DNA from: Myxococcales bacterium
GTDB taxonomy: Bacteria; Myxococcota_A; Polyangia; Haliangiales; SHYZ01
Assembly (NCBI GenBank): GCA_009692535.1
Contig: SHYZ01000011.1
Location: forward strand, 1 to 35,915
Length of the DNA: 35,915 bases
Direction: 5' to 3'
A program made the translations under genes and the position numbers. Below are positions 1 through 8,872 of the stretch, piece after piece (position 1 is the stretch's first letter; every line of letters starts with the position of its first letter). The notes beneath the pieces were generated by a model, which saw nothing but the letters and a program-made list of their open reading frames with translations, had not been told where the DNA came from and searched no databases.

Positions 1-8
1 GGCGTCGG

Positions 9-1526
9 TCACTCGGGCAGGGGAACGTAGACCTCGCCGGTGGCGTGTACCGCGACATCCCCGAGGCCCGGGGCGATGCCGCCGACGAGAAGCACGTTGC
101 CACCAGGCAGGAGCGTGGCCGCGTGGAAGGCGCGCGCGCGCGACATCGAGCCGCTGGTGATGCGGGTGCTGCCGTCGGAGGTGAGCACCTCTGCGTCGGC
201 GCGAGCAGTACCGCCCGCGCCGAGTCCGCCGGCCACGAGCACGCGCCCGTCGCTGAGTACGGTGACTGAGGCGTGGGCGCGCGCCGCTGCGAGCGCCGGC
301 CCGTCGGAGCGCGTGTTGTCGGCGAGTGAGAGTAGGTCGGTCGAGCCGAGGATCGTGTTCGGATTTCCGGGGTCACTCATGCCGCCGGCAACCAGCACGA
401 TGCCGTCGGCAAGACGCGCAACGGCGACTCCGGTGCGCGGTACCGCCAGCGTGGGGCCGGGGAGAAGCGAGCTGTCACTTGGATTGAACACCGAGGTCGA
501 GTCGAGCGCGTCTCCGTTTGGGGCGCGCCCGCCGACGAGAAGTACGCGCCCGAACTGGTCCGCGCGCACCGCGCCGTGGCCCCACCGTCCGACACTGAGT
601 CGCCGCGGCAGTTCCTCGACGCGTGGCGGATTGTTCACGAACCGGAGCAGCGCGGTCGGTGTGGCCTCGGCGGTGAGCGCGTCCCATTGCGGCGCCCCCG
701 CGAGGGCGACCGGCGTCGGCTGCATTCCGCCGGCGTAAAGGACTGCGCCGTCGACGAGCAGCGTGGCCGTGTGGAACGCGCGCCCCTCGGGCAGCGGGGT
801 GCTCACGAGGGTGAACGCGCGCGTGTCGGGATCGTAGAGCTCGAGCGTCGTCGATGCTTCGAGCTGCGAATTGATCACGGTGATGCCGCCGGCGAGCACG
901 ACGGTGCGCCGGCCGCCGGCCGGTCGGAGCATCGTCGCGGTGTGACCGACGCGGGACTGACGCAGCGACTGGATCTCTTCGTACTGGCCGGTCTCTGGAT
1001 CGAACAGGTAGGCGCGGTTCGAGATCGAGGCGATGACGCCGTCCGTGGCGAGGCGTGCGCCGCCGGTGAGCAGCACCATGCCATCGTCGAGCGGCGTCGC
1101 CACGAGGCCGACCACGGCGTCCGCGAGGGTGGTCTGTGCCAACGACTCGTCGGTGGTCGCGAAGAATGTGTCGATCACGCCGACGAACACGCGCAGCACG
1201 AGGTCGGTGCCGTCGAGCGCGCGTGGGCGGCTCGAGCCGCGCGCGACTACCGCCTCGGACGCGTCGAGCGCCTCGATTGTGGCGCGGGCCTCGCCGACGA
1301 GCGGCACGAGGCCGGAGAAGCCAGAACTGCCCTCAGCGACAGCGAACTGCTCCTCGGCGAGCACGTTGCCGCGCGGGTCGACGATGCGCGCGCGTAGCGT
1401 CGTAGCGCCGGCGAATGGATCCCCGCCGCCCCCCCGCAGCACCCGCACTTCGAGGCTGGCGGTCTCGTCGGCGCAGCCGGCGGCGAGGAGGGCGAGCAAG
1501 GTGCCCGTTGTCACGAGCGACTTCAT
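9..1526 (-). CDS. Kelch-repeat-like secreted lipoprotein
   Basis: ORF 9..1628; the internal Met at 1526 gives MKSLVTTGTLLALLAAGCADE, a lipoprotein-type signal with Cys. Repeated 'DGRVLVAGG', 'GRVLLVGG', 'GNVLLVGG' motifs spaced as in Kelch/galactose-oxidase-like propellers. The start overlaps the stop of the upstream gene (1523..1526). Confidence 0.8.
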   Translation of the reverse strand: MKSLVTTGTLLALLAAGCADETASLEVRVLRGGGGDPFAGATTLRARIVDPRGNVLAEEQFAVAEGSSGFSGLVPLVGEARATIEALDASEAVVARGSSRPRALDGTDLVLRVFVGVIDTFFATTDESLAQTTLADAVVGLVATPLDDGMVLLTGGARLATDGVIASISNRAYLFDPETGQYEEIQSLRQSRVGHTATMLRPAGGRRTVVLAGGITVINSQLEASTTLELYDPDTRAFTLVSTPLPEGRAFHTATLLVDGAVLYAGGMQPTPVALAGAPQWDALTAEATPTALLRFVNNPPRVEELPRRLSVGRWGHGAVRADQFGRVLLVGGRAPNGDALDSTSVFNPSDSSLLPGPTLAVPRTGVAVARLADGIVLVAGGMSDPGNPNTILGSTDLLSLADNTRSDGPALAAARAHASVTVLSDGRVLVAGGLGAGGTARADAEVLTSDGSTRITSGSMSRARAFHAATLLPGGNVLLVGGIAPGLGDVAVHATGEVYVPLPE

Positions 1527-2956
1527 GGGAGCACCACCGTGCCTTCGTAGCCGGTAACCGAGGAATCGAGCAGCGTCGCTGCGCCGGCCACGCCGATCGT
1601 CACGCTGCCGACGCCGGCCCAGAACCACCAGCGCGTCCAGATCGGACTCGGCGCGGCGATGATCGGTGCCGTGCGGCGCTTGCGCTTCTTGTTGTCGCCC
1701 ACCAGCGGACCCGCGCGGCCGTCGCCCGGCGCGACCTCGACGACGGTAGGCAACGTCAGCGTGGCCTTGATGTCGCGGTCGACCGGGAAGCTCGCGAGCG
1801 CATCACGCAGACGACGAGAGGCCTCGAGGGTCGCGCTCTCGACGAGCAGGAGCTCGGCGTCGAGTGCGCTCGAGTCGAGCTCCGCGAGCAGCGTGCCGTC
1901 GGCGCGGAAGAGGTAGAGCCGCACGATGTAGCCCGAGCCGCCGAGAGCGATCTGCGCCATCGCGAGGTGCGATGCGCCCGCGCGCTCCGCGAGCTTGGCG
2001 GCAATCGGTTTCGCGTCGGCGTCGAGCCGTCCCGCGCCGAGCCGTCGCCTGAGCTCGCCCCGCAGCGCGGCGCGCACGGCGTCGGGGCGGTCGGCCGCGG
2101 CCACCTTCTTCTCCAGCTGCACCGTGACTGAGCGTTTCTCGCCGGAGCCGAGCAGCACGCGCTCGCCGTGTGGAGCGTAGCCTTCGGCGATGACCCGCAC
2201 GAGGTGCACGCCCGCCGGCAACTCAGGCGCGGACACCGGCGCGTCGCCAAAGTTTGCCCCGTCGATGAAGACCGCGGCCTGCGCCTCCTCGGGCACAGCG
2301 GAGACCTCGATCGTGCCCCGGCGGATTCCGTTGAGCTCCGTCTTGGCCGCCGCCCAGAGCTTTTGCAACTGCTTGCCGTAGCGTGGTGAGAGCTTCGTCG
2401 TCGGCTCGAGCGTGAGCGCCTGCCCGAATGCGGCGCGCGCTTCGGGTTCTTTCCCTTGGCCTGCGAGCGCCACCCCGAGCGCCGTGTAGGCGTCGATCGG
2501 CGGCCCGGAGTCGGTCAGCACCGCGACCGAGGCCTCGAACGCCGCGACTGCACGGCGCGCGTGTTCCTCGGCGGCGATGTCGTCGAGTGTCTCCAGCGCG
2601 GCGACCGCATCCGCCAACGCGCGCTTCCCCTCCTCAACACGGTCCAGGCTGGTCGCAGCGGCGGCGGCTGCTGCCGCATCGGCGATGTCGTCGACGATCG
2701 CGAGGTAGACGAGGTCGGGCTGGGTCGCGAGATCGCGAGCGAGCAATTCCGCGGTGCGCTTCGCCACGAGTGGCGGCACGCCCGGTGCTGCTTCGACGCC
2801 GGCGAGGAGCACGCGTGGCGCGGCCGAGCGGGGCTCGTCGGCATGGACGCTGCTTTGGGCCGCGAGCGCGCCGAGCAGGACAAGCAGCGTCGGCAGAGCG
2901 CGAACACCCGCACGGCTGCCGCGCACGCACGACGGTGACGCAGGCTGGGTAAACAT
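1523..2956 (-). CDS. PEGA-domain protein with signal peptide and a C-terminal TM segment
   Basis: Segment GTIEVSAVPEEAQAAVFIDGANFGDAPVSAPELPAGVHLVRVIAEGYAPHGERVLL matches the PEGA pattern. C-terminal TM WWFWAGVGSVTIGVAGAATLL. Met at 2956 is preferred because AAGG lies upstream; the ORF can start at 2974. Confidence 0.75.
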   Translation of the reverse strand: MFTQPASPSCVRGSRAGVRALPTLLVLLGALAAQSSVHADEPRSAAPRVLLAGVEAAPGVPPLVAKRTAELLARDLATQPDLVYLAIVDDIADAAAAAAAATSLDRVEEGKRALADAVAALETLDDIAAEEHARRAVAAFEASVAVLTDSGPPIDAYTALGVALAGQGKEPEARAAFGQALTLEPTTKLSPRYGKQLQKLWAAAKTELNGIRRGTIEVSAVPEEAQAAVFIDGANFGDAPVSAPELPAGVHLVRVIAEGYAPHGERVLLGSGEKRSVTVQLEKKVAAADRPDAVRAALRGELRRRLGAGRLDADAKPIAAKLAERAGASHLAMAQIALGGSGYIVRLYLFRADGTLLAELDSSALDAELLLVESATLEASRRLRDALASFPVDRDIKATLTLPTVVEVAPGDGRAGPLVGDNKKRKRRTAPIIAAPSPIWTRWWFWAGVGSVTIGVAGAATLLDSSVTGYEGTVVLP

Positions 2957-2974
2957 GGCGAGAGACCTTAGCAT

Positions 2975-3009
2975 GCAGTGAGGCGCGACACGGGTGGCCG
3001 CCTCACTGC
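2975..3009. promoter_or_regulatory. Perfect 11-bp inverted repeat (GCAGTGAGGCG-N13-CGCCTCACTGC) between divergent genes; candidate operator
   Basis: Read directly: left arm 2975-2985, right arm 2999-3009. Outer TAGCAT (2969-2974) and ATGCTA (3017-3022) also complement each other, asymmetrically spaced. Confidence 0.6.
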
Positions 3010-4587
3010 GTGGCTCATGCTAGCGTCGAGCGGTTGCGCGCCCAGTCACTCGAGCCGCGCCGCGGTGGGTTCTCGTTCCTGCGCACGATCTCCGGCCGCG
3101 TGACGCTCGGCTTTGTCGTGCTGCTCGTCTCGTTCGGCTCGGTCGCCGGCTACACGCTCGTCGGCATGAGCCAGCTCGGCCGCGCGCTCGGCTACCTGCG
3201 CTCGGCTTACCTCGACGTGATTCCCAAAGTGGCGCGCGTCTCGTCGCTCGCGGCCAGCAACCACGATTACCTCGAGGAGCCGAGTCCCTCGCGCGTCCGC
3301 GTCGCACGCAACCGCGAGTTCCGCGCCGCGCAGCTCGCGCAGATCGATGAGCTCCTCCGCGATCCCGGCGACGTGCCCGCGACCTACCGTCCCGAGCTCG
3401 ACTGGATGCGGAAAAAGCTCGCGCACCAGATCGCCGAGCATCGGCGCGTCGAGCCGATATTCGACGCTGCATTCCGACAGGGGCGTGCGCCCGAGGCGAT
3501 GGAGCGATTGCGGCAAGAGGAGTGGCGCTTCCTCACCGAGGAGCAGGGCTTCCAGAAGCGGCTCCAGGACGCGGCTCGGTTGATCACCCGCCGCCTCGAG
3601 GAAGCCGAGCGCGATGCGCGGGTCTGGGCGCTGTTCATGGGCGGCGTGGCGATTCTCCTGGCCGGGCTCGTGGCGACGTGGACTGCGCTGACGCTGCGGC
3701 CGCTCGCGCGCCTGCGCGACGGTGTGCGGCGCGTCGCGCGCGGGGATTACCGTGGCCGCGTCGCGACGACGGGCGGCACCGAGGTCGCAGAGCTCGCCGA
3801 CGAGTTCAACCGCATGGCCGCCGCGATCCAGGAGCGTGAGCAGGAACTCGTGCGTTCCGAGCGGCTCGCTGCCGTCGGGAAGATGGCGGCGGTGATCACG
3901 CACGAGGTGCGTAACCCGCTGTCGTCGATCGGCCTCAACGCCGAGCTGCTCGAGGAGGAGCTCGCACGCGCGTCGGGCGGCACGCCGTCGCCAGAGGCGT
4001 CGCAGCTGCTCCGGTCGGTGCAGAACGAGGTCGACCGACTGACCGCGATCACCGAGGAGTACCTCAAGTTCGCGCGCCTACCGCGGCCGCGGCTCGAGCC
4101 CGAGGAGGTGAACCCAATCGTCCGCTCGGTGGCCGAGTTCCAGCGCGAGGAGCTCGCGCTGCGCGGCGTGCGCATCGTCGTCGCGCTCGCGGATGCGCTG
4201 CCACCGGTCGCGGTCGACGAGGCGCAGCTCCGCCAGGCGCTGCTCAACCTGGTTCGCAACGGCGCAGACGCGGTCGCGGGGCGTGCGCGGGCGGAGGTGA
4301 CGCTTGCGACCACGCGCGCGGTAGACGGCATGGTGGAGATCAGCGTCGCCGACGATGGCCCGGGCGTGCCGGAGGAGCTGCGCGAGCGCATCTTCGAGCC
4401 GTTCTTCTCCACCAAGGAGGGCGGCACGGGACTCGGGCTCGCGCTGGTGCAGCAGATCGCCCTCGAGCAGGGCGGACGGGTCGTTCTCGAGTGCCCAGCG
4501 TCGGGCGGGACGCGCTTTGTGCTGCGCCTTCCCGCGGTCCCGCTCGCGCCCACCGACTCCGGTCCGGTCAGCGTGCCCCGTGGTTGA
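3010..4587 (+). CDS. Membrane sensor histidine kinase (two TMs, HAMP, HisKA, HATPase_c)
   Basis: H-box ITHEVRNPLSSIGLNAELL; N-box LLNLVRNGADAV; G1 VADDGPGVP; F-box IFEPFFSTKEGGTGLGLALVQQI; HAMP after TM2. GTG start at 3010; a downstream start is possible. Confidence 0.93.
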   Translation: MAHASVERLRAQSLEPRRGGFSFLRTISGRVTLGFVVLLVSFGSVAGYTLVGMSQLGRALGYLRSAYLDVIPKVARVSSLAASNHDYLEEPSPSRVRVARNREFRAAQLAQIDELLRDPGDVPATYRPELDWMRKKLAHQIAEHRRVEPIFDAAFRQGRAPEAMERLRQEEWRFLTEEQGFQKRLQDAARLITRRLEEAERDARVWALFMGGVAILLAGLVATWTALTLRPLARLRDGVRRVARGDYRGRVATTGGTEVAELADEFNRMAAAIQEREQELVRSERLAAVGKMAAVITHEVRNPLSSIGLNAELLEEELARASGGTPSPEASQLLRSVQNEVDRLTAITEEYLKFARLPRPRLEPEEVNPIVRSVAEFQREELALRGVRIVVALADALPPVAVDEAQLRQALLNLVRNGADAVAGRARAEVTLATTRAVDGMVEISVADDGPGVPEELRERIFEPFFSTKEGGTGLGLALVQQIALEQGGRVVLECPASGGTRFVLRLPAVPLAPTDSGPVSVPRG

Positions 4588-5926
4588 TCGCCAGCACGGC
4601 GAGGCCGAGGCCGAGGCCGCCGGCGAGGCGTCGTCGTCCCTCGGTCCGTCGCCCGACGGCGGCAGCGGCCCCCGGTTCTTTGGTCACATCCAATCGCCGG
4701 GCGCGATCCTCGGGATCCTCGCCTTCATCAACTTCTTCAACTACGTCGATCGGCAGGTCATCGGTCCACTGGTTCCGCTGCTCCAGAAGCCGGAGGCACA
4801 GGGCGGACTCGGGCTGTCGAACTTCCAGGTCGGCCTGCTTCAGACCGCGTTCATGGTCGTGCACTCGGTGCTCTCGATCCCGATGGGGATCGTCGCCGAC
4901 CGGTACCTCCGCAAGTCGCTCATTGCGGCGGGCGTCGGCGTCTGGAGCATCGCCACAGCGGGCGCCGCGCTGGTCACGTCCTTCGGCCAGATGTTCGCTG
5001 CGCGCGCTGCGGTCGGCATCGGCGAGGCGACCTACGCACCTGCGGCGAGCGCGCTCATCAGCGACCGGTTCAGTGCGGCTGCGCGTGCGCGCGCACTCGG
5101 CGTGTTCCAGACCGGCATGATCCTCGGGGGCGCTGCCGCCGTCGTCCTCGGCAGTTGGTTCGGCAGCCACTTCGGGTGGCGCGCCGCGTTCTTCCTCGTC
5201 GGTGCGCCGGGCCTGCTGCTCACCTTGCTCACCCTGATGATCTACGAACGCCCGCGCCCGCGTCGCGTCGTCGTCCAGCCGCGCCCCGGTCTTGCCGAGG
5301 CCCGCGCCGCGCTCCTCACGCCGGTGGTCTTCTGGATCAACGTCGCCGGCATCCTCATCAGCTTCTTCGTCGGCGCGCTGATCTTCTGGGCGCCGACCTA
5401 CCTCCTGCGCACCTACTACGGTGGCGACGAGAAGTTCCTGCGTGAGGTCGGGCTCGCGTTCGGCGTCGTCGCAGCCACGGCGGGGCTGGCCGGAACGCTC
5501 ACCGGATCGTTCGTCGCGGACCGGCTCGAGCGCACCCGCCCGGGCTCAGGGCGGCTCCTCGCGGTCGCGATCGGCACGCTGCTCTCCGTGCCGTGCGCGC
5601 TCGCCGGGGTCTTTTCGCCGACACTCGACCTGCTCTACGTCGCGGTCTGGTTCGGCGTGTTCTTCAACAGTTGGTACGTCGGGCCGATCCTCGCCGCGCT
5701 CCACGACGTCGTCGCGCAGCAACTGCGGGGCACGATGACCGGTGTCTACTTGCTCCTGATCCATCTCCTCGGGGATGGCTTCTCGCCGGCGATCGTCGGC
5801 GGGATCGCTGACTACACGGGGTCGCTCCGCACCGGGCTCGTCGTTGCGGTGGGCGTGCTCTTTCTCGGCGGACTCGCCGCGCTGCTCGCGATTCGTGGCA
5901 CTCGTGCCGCCGCGCCGCCCGCGTGA
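4580..5926 (+). CDS. MFS transporter (spinster-like)
   Basis: ILAFINFFNYVDRQVIGPLVPLLQ, about 12 hydrophobic segments, MFS loop motif ADRYLRKS. ORF opens at 4355, but a GTG at 4580 overlapping the kinase stop by 8 bp is the likely start. Confidence 0.85.
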   Translation: MVDRQHGEAEAEAAGEASSSLGPSPDGGSGPRFFGHIQSPGAILGILAFINFFNYVDRQVIGPLVPLLQKPEAQGGLGLSNFQVGLLQTAFMVVHSVLSIPMGIVADRYLRKSLIAAGVGVWSIATAGAALVTSFGQMFAARAAVGIGEATYAPAASALISDRFSAAARARALGVFQTGMILGGAAAVVLGSWFGSHFGWRAAFFLVGAPGLLLTLLTLMIYERPRPRRVVVQPRPGLAEARAALLTPVVFWINVAGILISFFVGALIFWAPTYLLRTYYGGDEKFLREVGLAFGVVAATAGLAGTLTGSFVADRLERTRPGSGRLLAVAIGTLLSVPCALAGVFSPTLDLLYVAVWFGVFFNSWYVGPILAALHDVVAQQLRGTMTGVYLLLIHLLGDGFSPAIVGGIADYTGSLRTGLVVAVGVLFLGGLAALLAIRGTRAAAPPA

Positions 5927-5933
5927 CGCGCCG

Positions 5934-8732
5934 TCAGCGCAGCAACTTTTTCAACGCGGTCGCCTCGGCGTTCCCCGGCTCAGCACGCAGCGCTTCGTCC
6001 ACCGCCTGTCGCGCCCGGCGCCGGTCCTGCTTCGCCAGCCACGCCTGCGCGAGCCCGAGGTGCGCCAGCGCGGGGCGTGGCGCGGGCGGCTCCGAGAGCA
6101 GCGCGCTCTCGTATTCGTAGATCGCCTCGTTCGGCGCACCGAGCTCGAGGTGCGCGCGTCCGAGCGCAAGGTGGACCGCCACATCCCACGGGTTGATCAT
6201 CACCGCGATCTCGCCGTACGTGCGCACCCGGTCCCACGCCTTGCGTTCGGTGTGTCGGGCGACGAGCGCGGCATGCGGCGCGTACTCCATCTGCTCGAGC
6301 AGCGCGTACCGCTCGAGCGCGCACAACGCCTCGGCGCTCTTGCCCTGCTTGCCGTAGAGCTCGCCGAGCAGGTGCGACGGCTCGCTTCGCTCCGGCTCCT
6401 GCTCTTTTGCGCGCAAGAGGTGCCGCTCCGCGTCCGCGACCTCGCCCGCTGCGAGCGCGAGCCGCCCGAGTCGGATCCGCGCATCGAAGCCATCGCCCCC
6501 CGCCTCGACGAGCTGCGTGAAGGCCGCCTTCGCGTCGGCGGTCGCACCGCGCGCGTACGCGATCTCCCCCTGCGCGAAGAGTGCCTTGCGGTTTTTTGGA
6601 TCGAGCGCGAGTGCCGCCGTCGTGGCGACCTGCGCCTGCGCGGGGTCTTCATTCACGAGCTGCGCGAGCGCGAGCTCGGCCAGCGCCTCGGCGTCCTTGG
6701 GCCGCTCAACCGCGGCCTGCTCGAACGCCGCGCGATCTTCGTATCGCGCCAGCCGCACTCGGTAGGAGCCGGCGTACGCAGCCAGACGCTGCTCGAGCCA
6801 CGCCCGGAGCTCGCGATCGATCGTCGGCACATCGAGCCCGGTCACGGTGGTGAGCACCTCCGCGTCGGTCTTCCCCTGCCCGTACAGACGCAGCGCCTGC
6901 ACGATCTTCGGAAAGCCGAAGCGCGTCGCGAGGAACTCCACCGCGGCAGAGGAGAGGTGGTACGCGACCACGACCTCGTTCATGTCGCGCGCGTAGAGGA
7001 AGCGTGAGTTCAGCTCGACCACCGACGGCAGCGCGTTCGCTTCGAGCGCCATGAAGAGGTCGACGTCGTTTTCGCGCCGCCACTCCGGGCGCGCGATGAT
7101 CGTCTCGTACTCGGAGAGCCCCTCGGTGAACCAGCGGGGCACGCGCGACTTCGACAGCTGGATCGCGAACACGTGCCCGAGCTCGTGCCAGAGCACCATC
7201 GCCCAATTGATGTTGGGGTTCGACGGCGACACCGCCGTGATCACCGGTCCGAAGCAGACACCGATCGCACCGAGGTTCGGCAGCCCGACGGTGCGGACGC
7301 TGTAGTGATCGGAGTCGGCGAAGAGCTCCACCGTCACCGGCGTTTTCGGCTCGAAGCCGTAGCGCCGCACCATGTCGGCCCATGCAGTCTCGAGCTTTCT
7401 CGGCACATACCGTTCGAGGATCTTCCGCTCGGTCTTGAGCACACGAAAGCGAAGGTGCTTCGACGCGGTGAAGTCGTACTGCGTCGGGATCACCTCATCA
7501 AAGAGGTTGAGCACGTTGAACGAGCGCACGTTGTACTTGTCCCGATCCCACGAGCGGTTCAGGTACTCGAGGCCGCGCGCCTCGTCGCCAAGCCGCAGCA
7601 GCCCCGTGCCGAGCGCCGCGAGCGAGACCGCGGAGCCGGGGTCGATCGCGAGCGCCTGCTCCTCGAGCGCAATCGCCTCGGTGTAGCGATGCGCCTTCAC
7701 CGCGAGCTCAGCGACGACGTGGAAGAAGCGCGCGTCCTTCGGATTCGCGGCGAGGGCCTGCGCCCGCGCCGTCGCGAACGCCGCCGCGTCGTCGGCGAGG
7801 AACGCGATCGCCGCCGAGAGTGCGTGCGCTTGCGACGAGGTCGGGTTCACTGCCACGATCTCGGCGATCGTGCGGCGCGCGTCGTCGATCTGCGCGTTGT
7901 CGATCTCGAGCTCGGCACGGATCGCGAGCGCGCCCTCGTGCCGCGGATTCACCCTGAGCGCGTGGCCGACATGTTCGCGCGCGCCGCGTGCGTCGTAGTT
8001 CTGCTCGAGCTTCACCCGCGCCATCCCCGCGTGCGCGTCGGGGTGGTGGGGATCGACCTTGAGCACCTCGTCGAACGACTGCTCCGCGTACCCCGCGGCG
8101 TACTTCTCGAGGAACAGCGCGCCCCACTCGAGGTTCGCCTCGAGCAGCATCGGGTCGAGGCGCACCGCGTCGCGAAATACGTCGTTGGCGTCGTCCTGCG
8201 CCTCGAGGTAGCGCGCTGCGACCGCGACGAAAAGCAACTGCTCCGCGTTCTTCTCGTCGAGCTCGCCGCGGTCCCACGCGTCGAAGAACCACTCGAACTC
8301 GCGCCGCGCCGCCGCTGCGTCCCCGGCTTCATCGAGCGCGCGCCCGAGCAGGAGGCGCGCGCGCAGCTGCCCCGGCGCTCTACGCACGACCTCCGCGAGG
8401 AGCGTCCGCGCCGCGGCACCGCGTCCGGTGGCTCGCAGGATCTCCGCGCGCACGACATCTGCCTCCGCCGCCAGCTTCGCGTCGCGTGCGCGCCCCGCCT
8501 CGGCCGCCGCCTGCTCCGCCCCCGCGTGCTCCCCCACGCGCAGGAGCGCGCGCGCGAGGCCGAGCGTCGCTCGCGTCGCCTGCTTGCCACGAGTGGCGCG
8601 GTACTCAGCCGCTGCGCTGGCGTAGTCGCCGTGGAGCAGGAGGTCGTCCGCTTTGGCCAGGTCGGCCTCGGCGCGCGACGCCCAGAGCGCCACTGCGAGG
8701 CCACACGCGGCCAATACGACGCGCTCGCGCAT
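5934..8732 (-). CDS. TPR-repeat protein with gluzincin (Peptidase_MA-like) zinc metalloprotease domain
   Basis: MVLWHELGHVFAIQLSKSRVPRWFTEGLSEYE supplies HExxH plus downstream Glu in WFTEGLSEY; many TPR motifs flank it. Signal peptide MRERVVLAACGLAVALWASRAEA starts at 8732. Confidence 0.88.
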   Translation of the reverse strand: MRERVVLAACGLAVALWASRAEADLAKADDLLLHGDYASAAAEYRATRGKQATRATLGLARALLRVGEHAGAEQAAAEAGRARDAKLAAEADVVRAEILRATGRGAAARTLLAEVVRRAPGQLRARLLLGRALDEAGDAAAARREFEWFFDAWDRGELDEKNAEQLLFVAVAARYLEAQDDANDVFRDAVRLDPMLLEANLEWGALFLEKYAAGYAEQSFDEVLKVDPHHPDAHAGMARVKLEQNYDARGAREHVGHALRVNPRHEGALAIRAELEIDNAQIDDARRTIAEIVAVNPTSSQAHALSAAIAFLADDAAAFATARAQALAANPKDARFFHVVAELAVKAHRYTEAIALEEQALAIDPGSAVSLAALGTGLLRLGDEARGLEYLNRSWDRDKYNVRSFNVLNLFDEVIPTQYDFTASKHLRFRVLKTERKILERYVPRKLETAWADMVRRYGFEPKTPVTVELFADSDHYSVRTVGLPNLGAIGVCFGPVITAVSPSNPNINWAMVLWHELGHVFAIQLSKSRVPRWFTEGLSEYETIIARPEWRRENDVDLFMALEANALPSVVELNSRFLYARDMNEVVVAYHLSSAAVEFLATRFGFPKIVQALRLYGQGKTDAEVLTTVTGLDVPTIDRELRAWLEQRLAAYAGSYRVRLARYEDRAAFEQAAVERPKDAEALAELALAQLVNEDPAQAQVATTAALALDPKNRKALFAQGEIAYARGATADAKAAFTQLVEAGGDGFDARIRLGRLALAAGEVADAERHLLRAKEQEPERSEPSHLLGELYGKQGKSAEALCALERYALLEQMEYAPHAALVARHTERKAWDRVRTYGEIAVMINPWDVAVHLALGRAHLELGAPNEAIYEYESALLSEPPAPRPALAHLGLAQAWLAKQDRRRARQAVDEALRAEPGNAEATALKKLLR

Positions 8733-8739
8733 CGCCGCT

Positions 8740-8768
8740 ACTCTGATCGCACTAATGGGTCGAGTCAA
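8740..8768 (-). promoter_or_regulatory. Candidate promoter for the TPR-peptidase gene (TTGACT-N17-CAGAGT)
   Basis: -35 TTGACT at 8763-8768 on the minus strand; weak -10 at 8740-8745 with 17-bp spacing, adjacent to the start codon at 8732. Confidence 0.3.
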
Positions 8769-8833
8769 CGCGCTCTCGAGCCCTCGCGTAAGACCGAGGT
8801 CACTCGCCGTGTAGGCCGACGTGCGCCGGTGCG

Positions 8834-8863
8834 TTGCGAATCCGTTCGGCCCGTCTGTATGAT
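8834..8863 (+). promoter_or_regulatory. Candidate sigma70-type promoter of the giant gene (TTGCGA-N18-TATGAT)
   Basis: TTGCGA at 8834-8839, TATGAT at 8858-8863, 18-bp spacer; expected TSS around 8870, immediately before GTG 8873. Confidence 0.5.
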
Positions 8864-8872
8864 GTCCCCAGA

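Noticed and set aside
5927-5933. Terminator between the convergent MFS and TPR-peptidase genes
   Set aside because: The gap is only 7 nt and I could not see a stem-loop with a T-tract.
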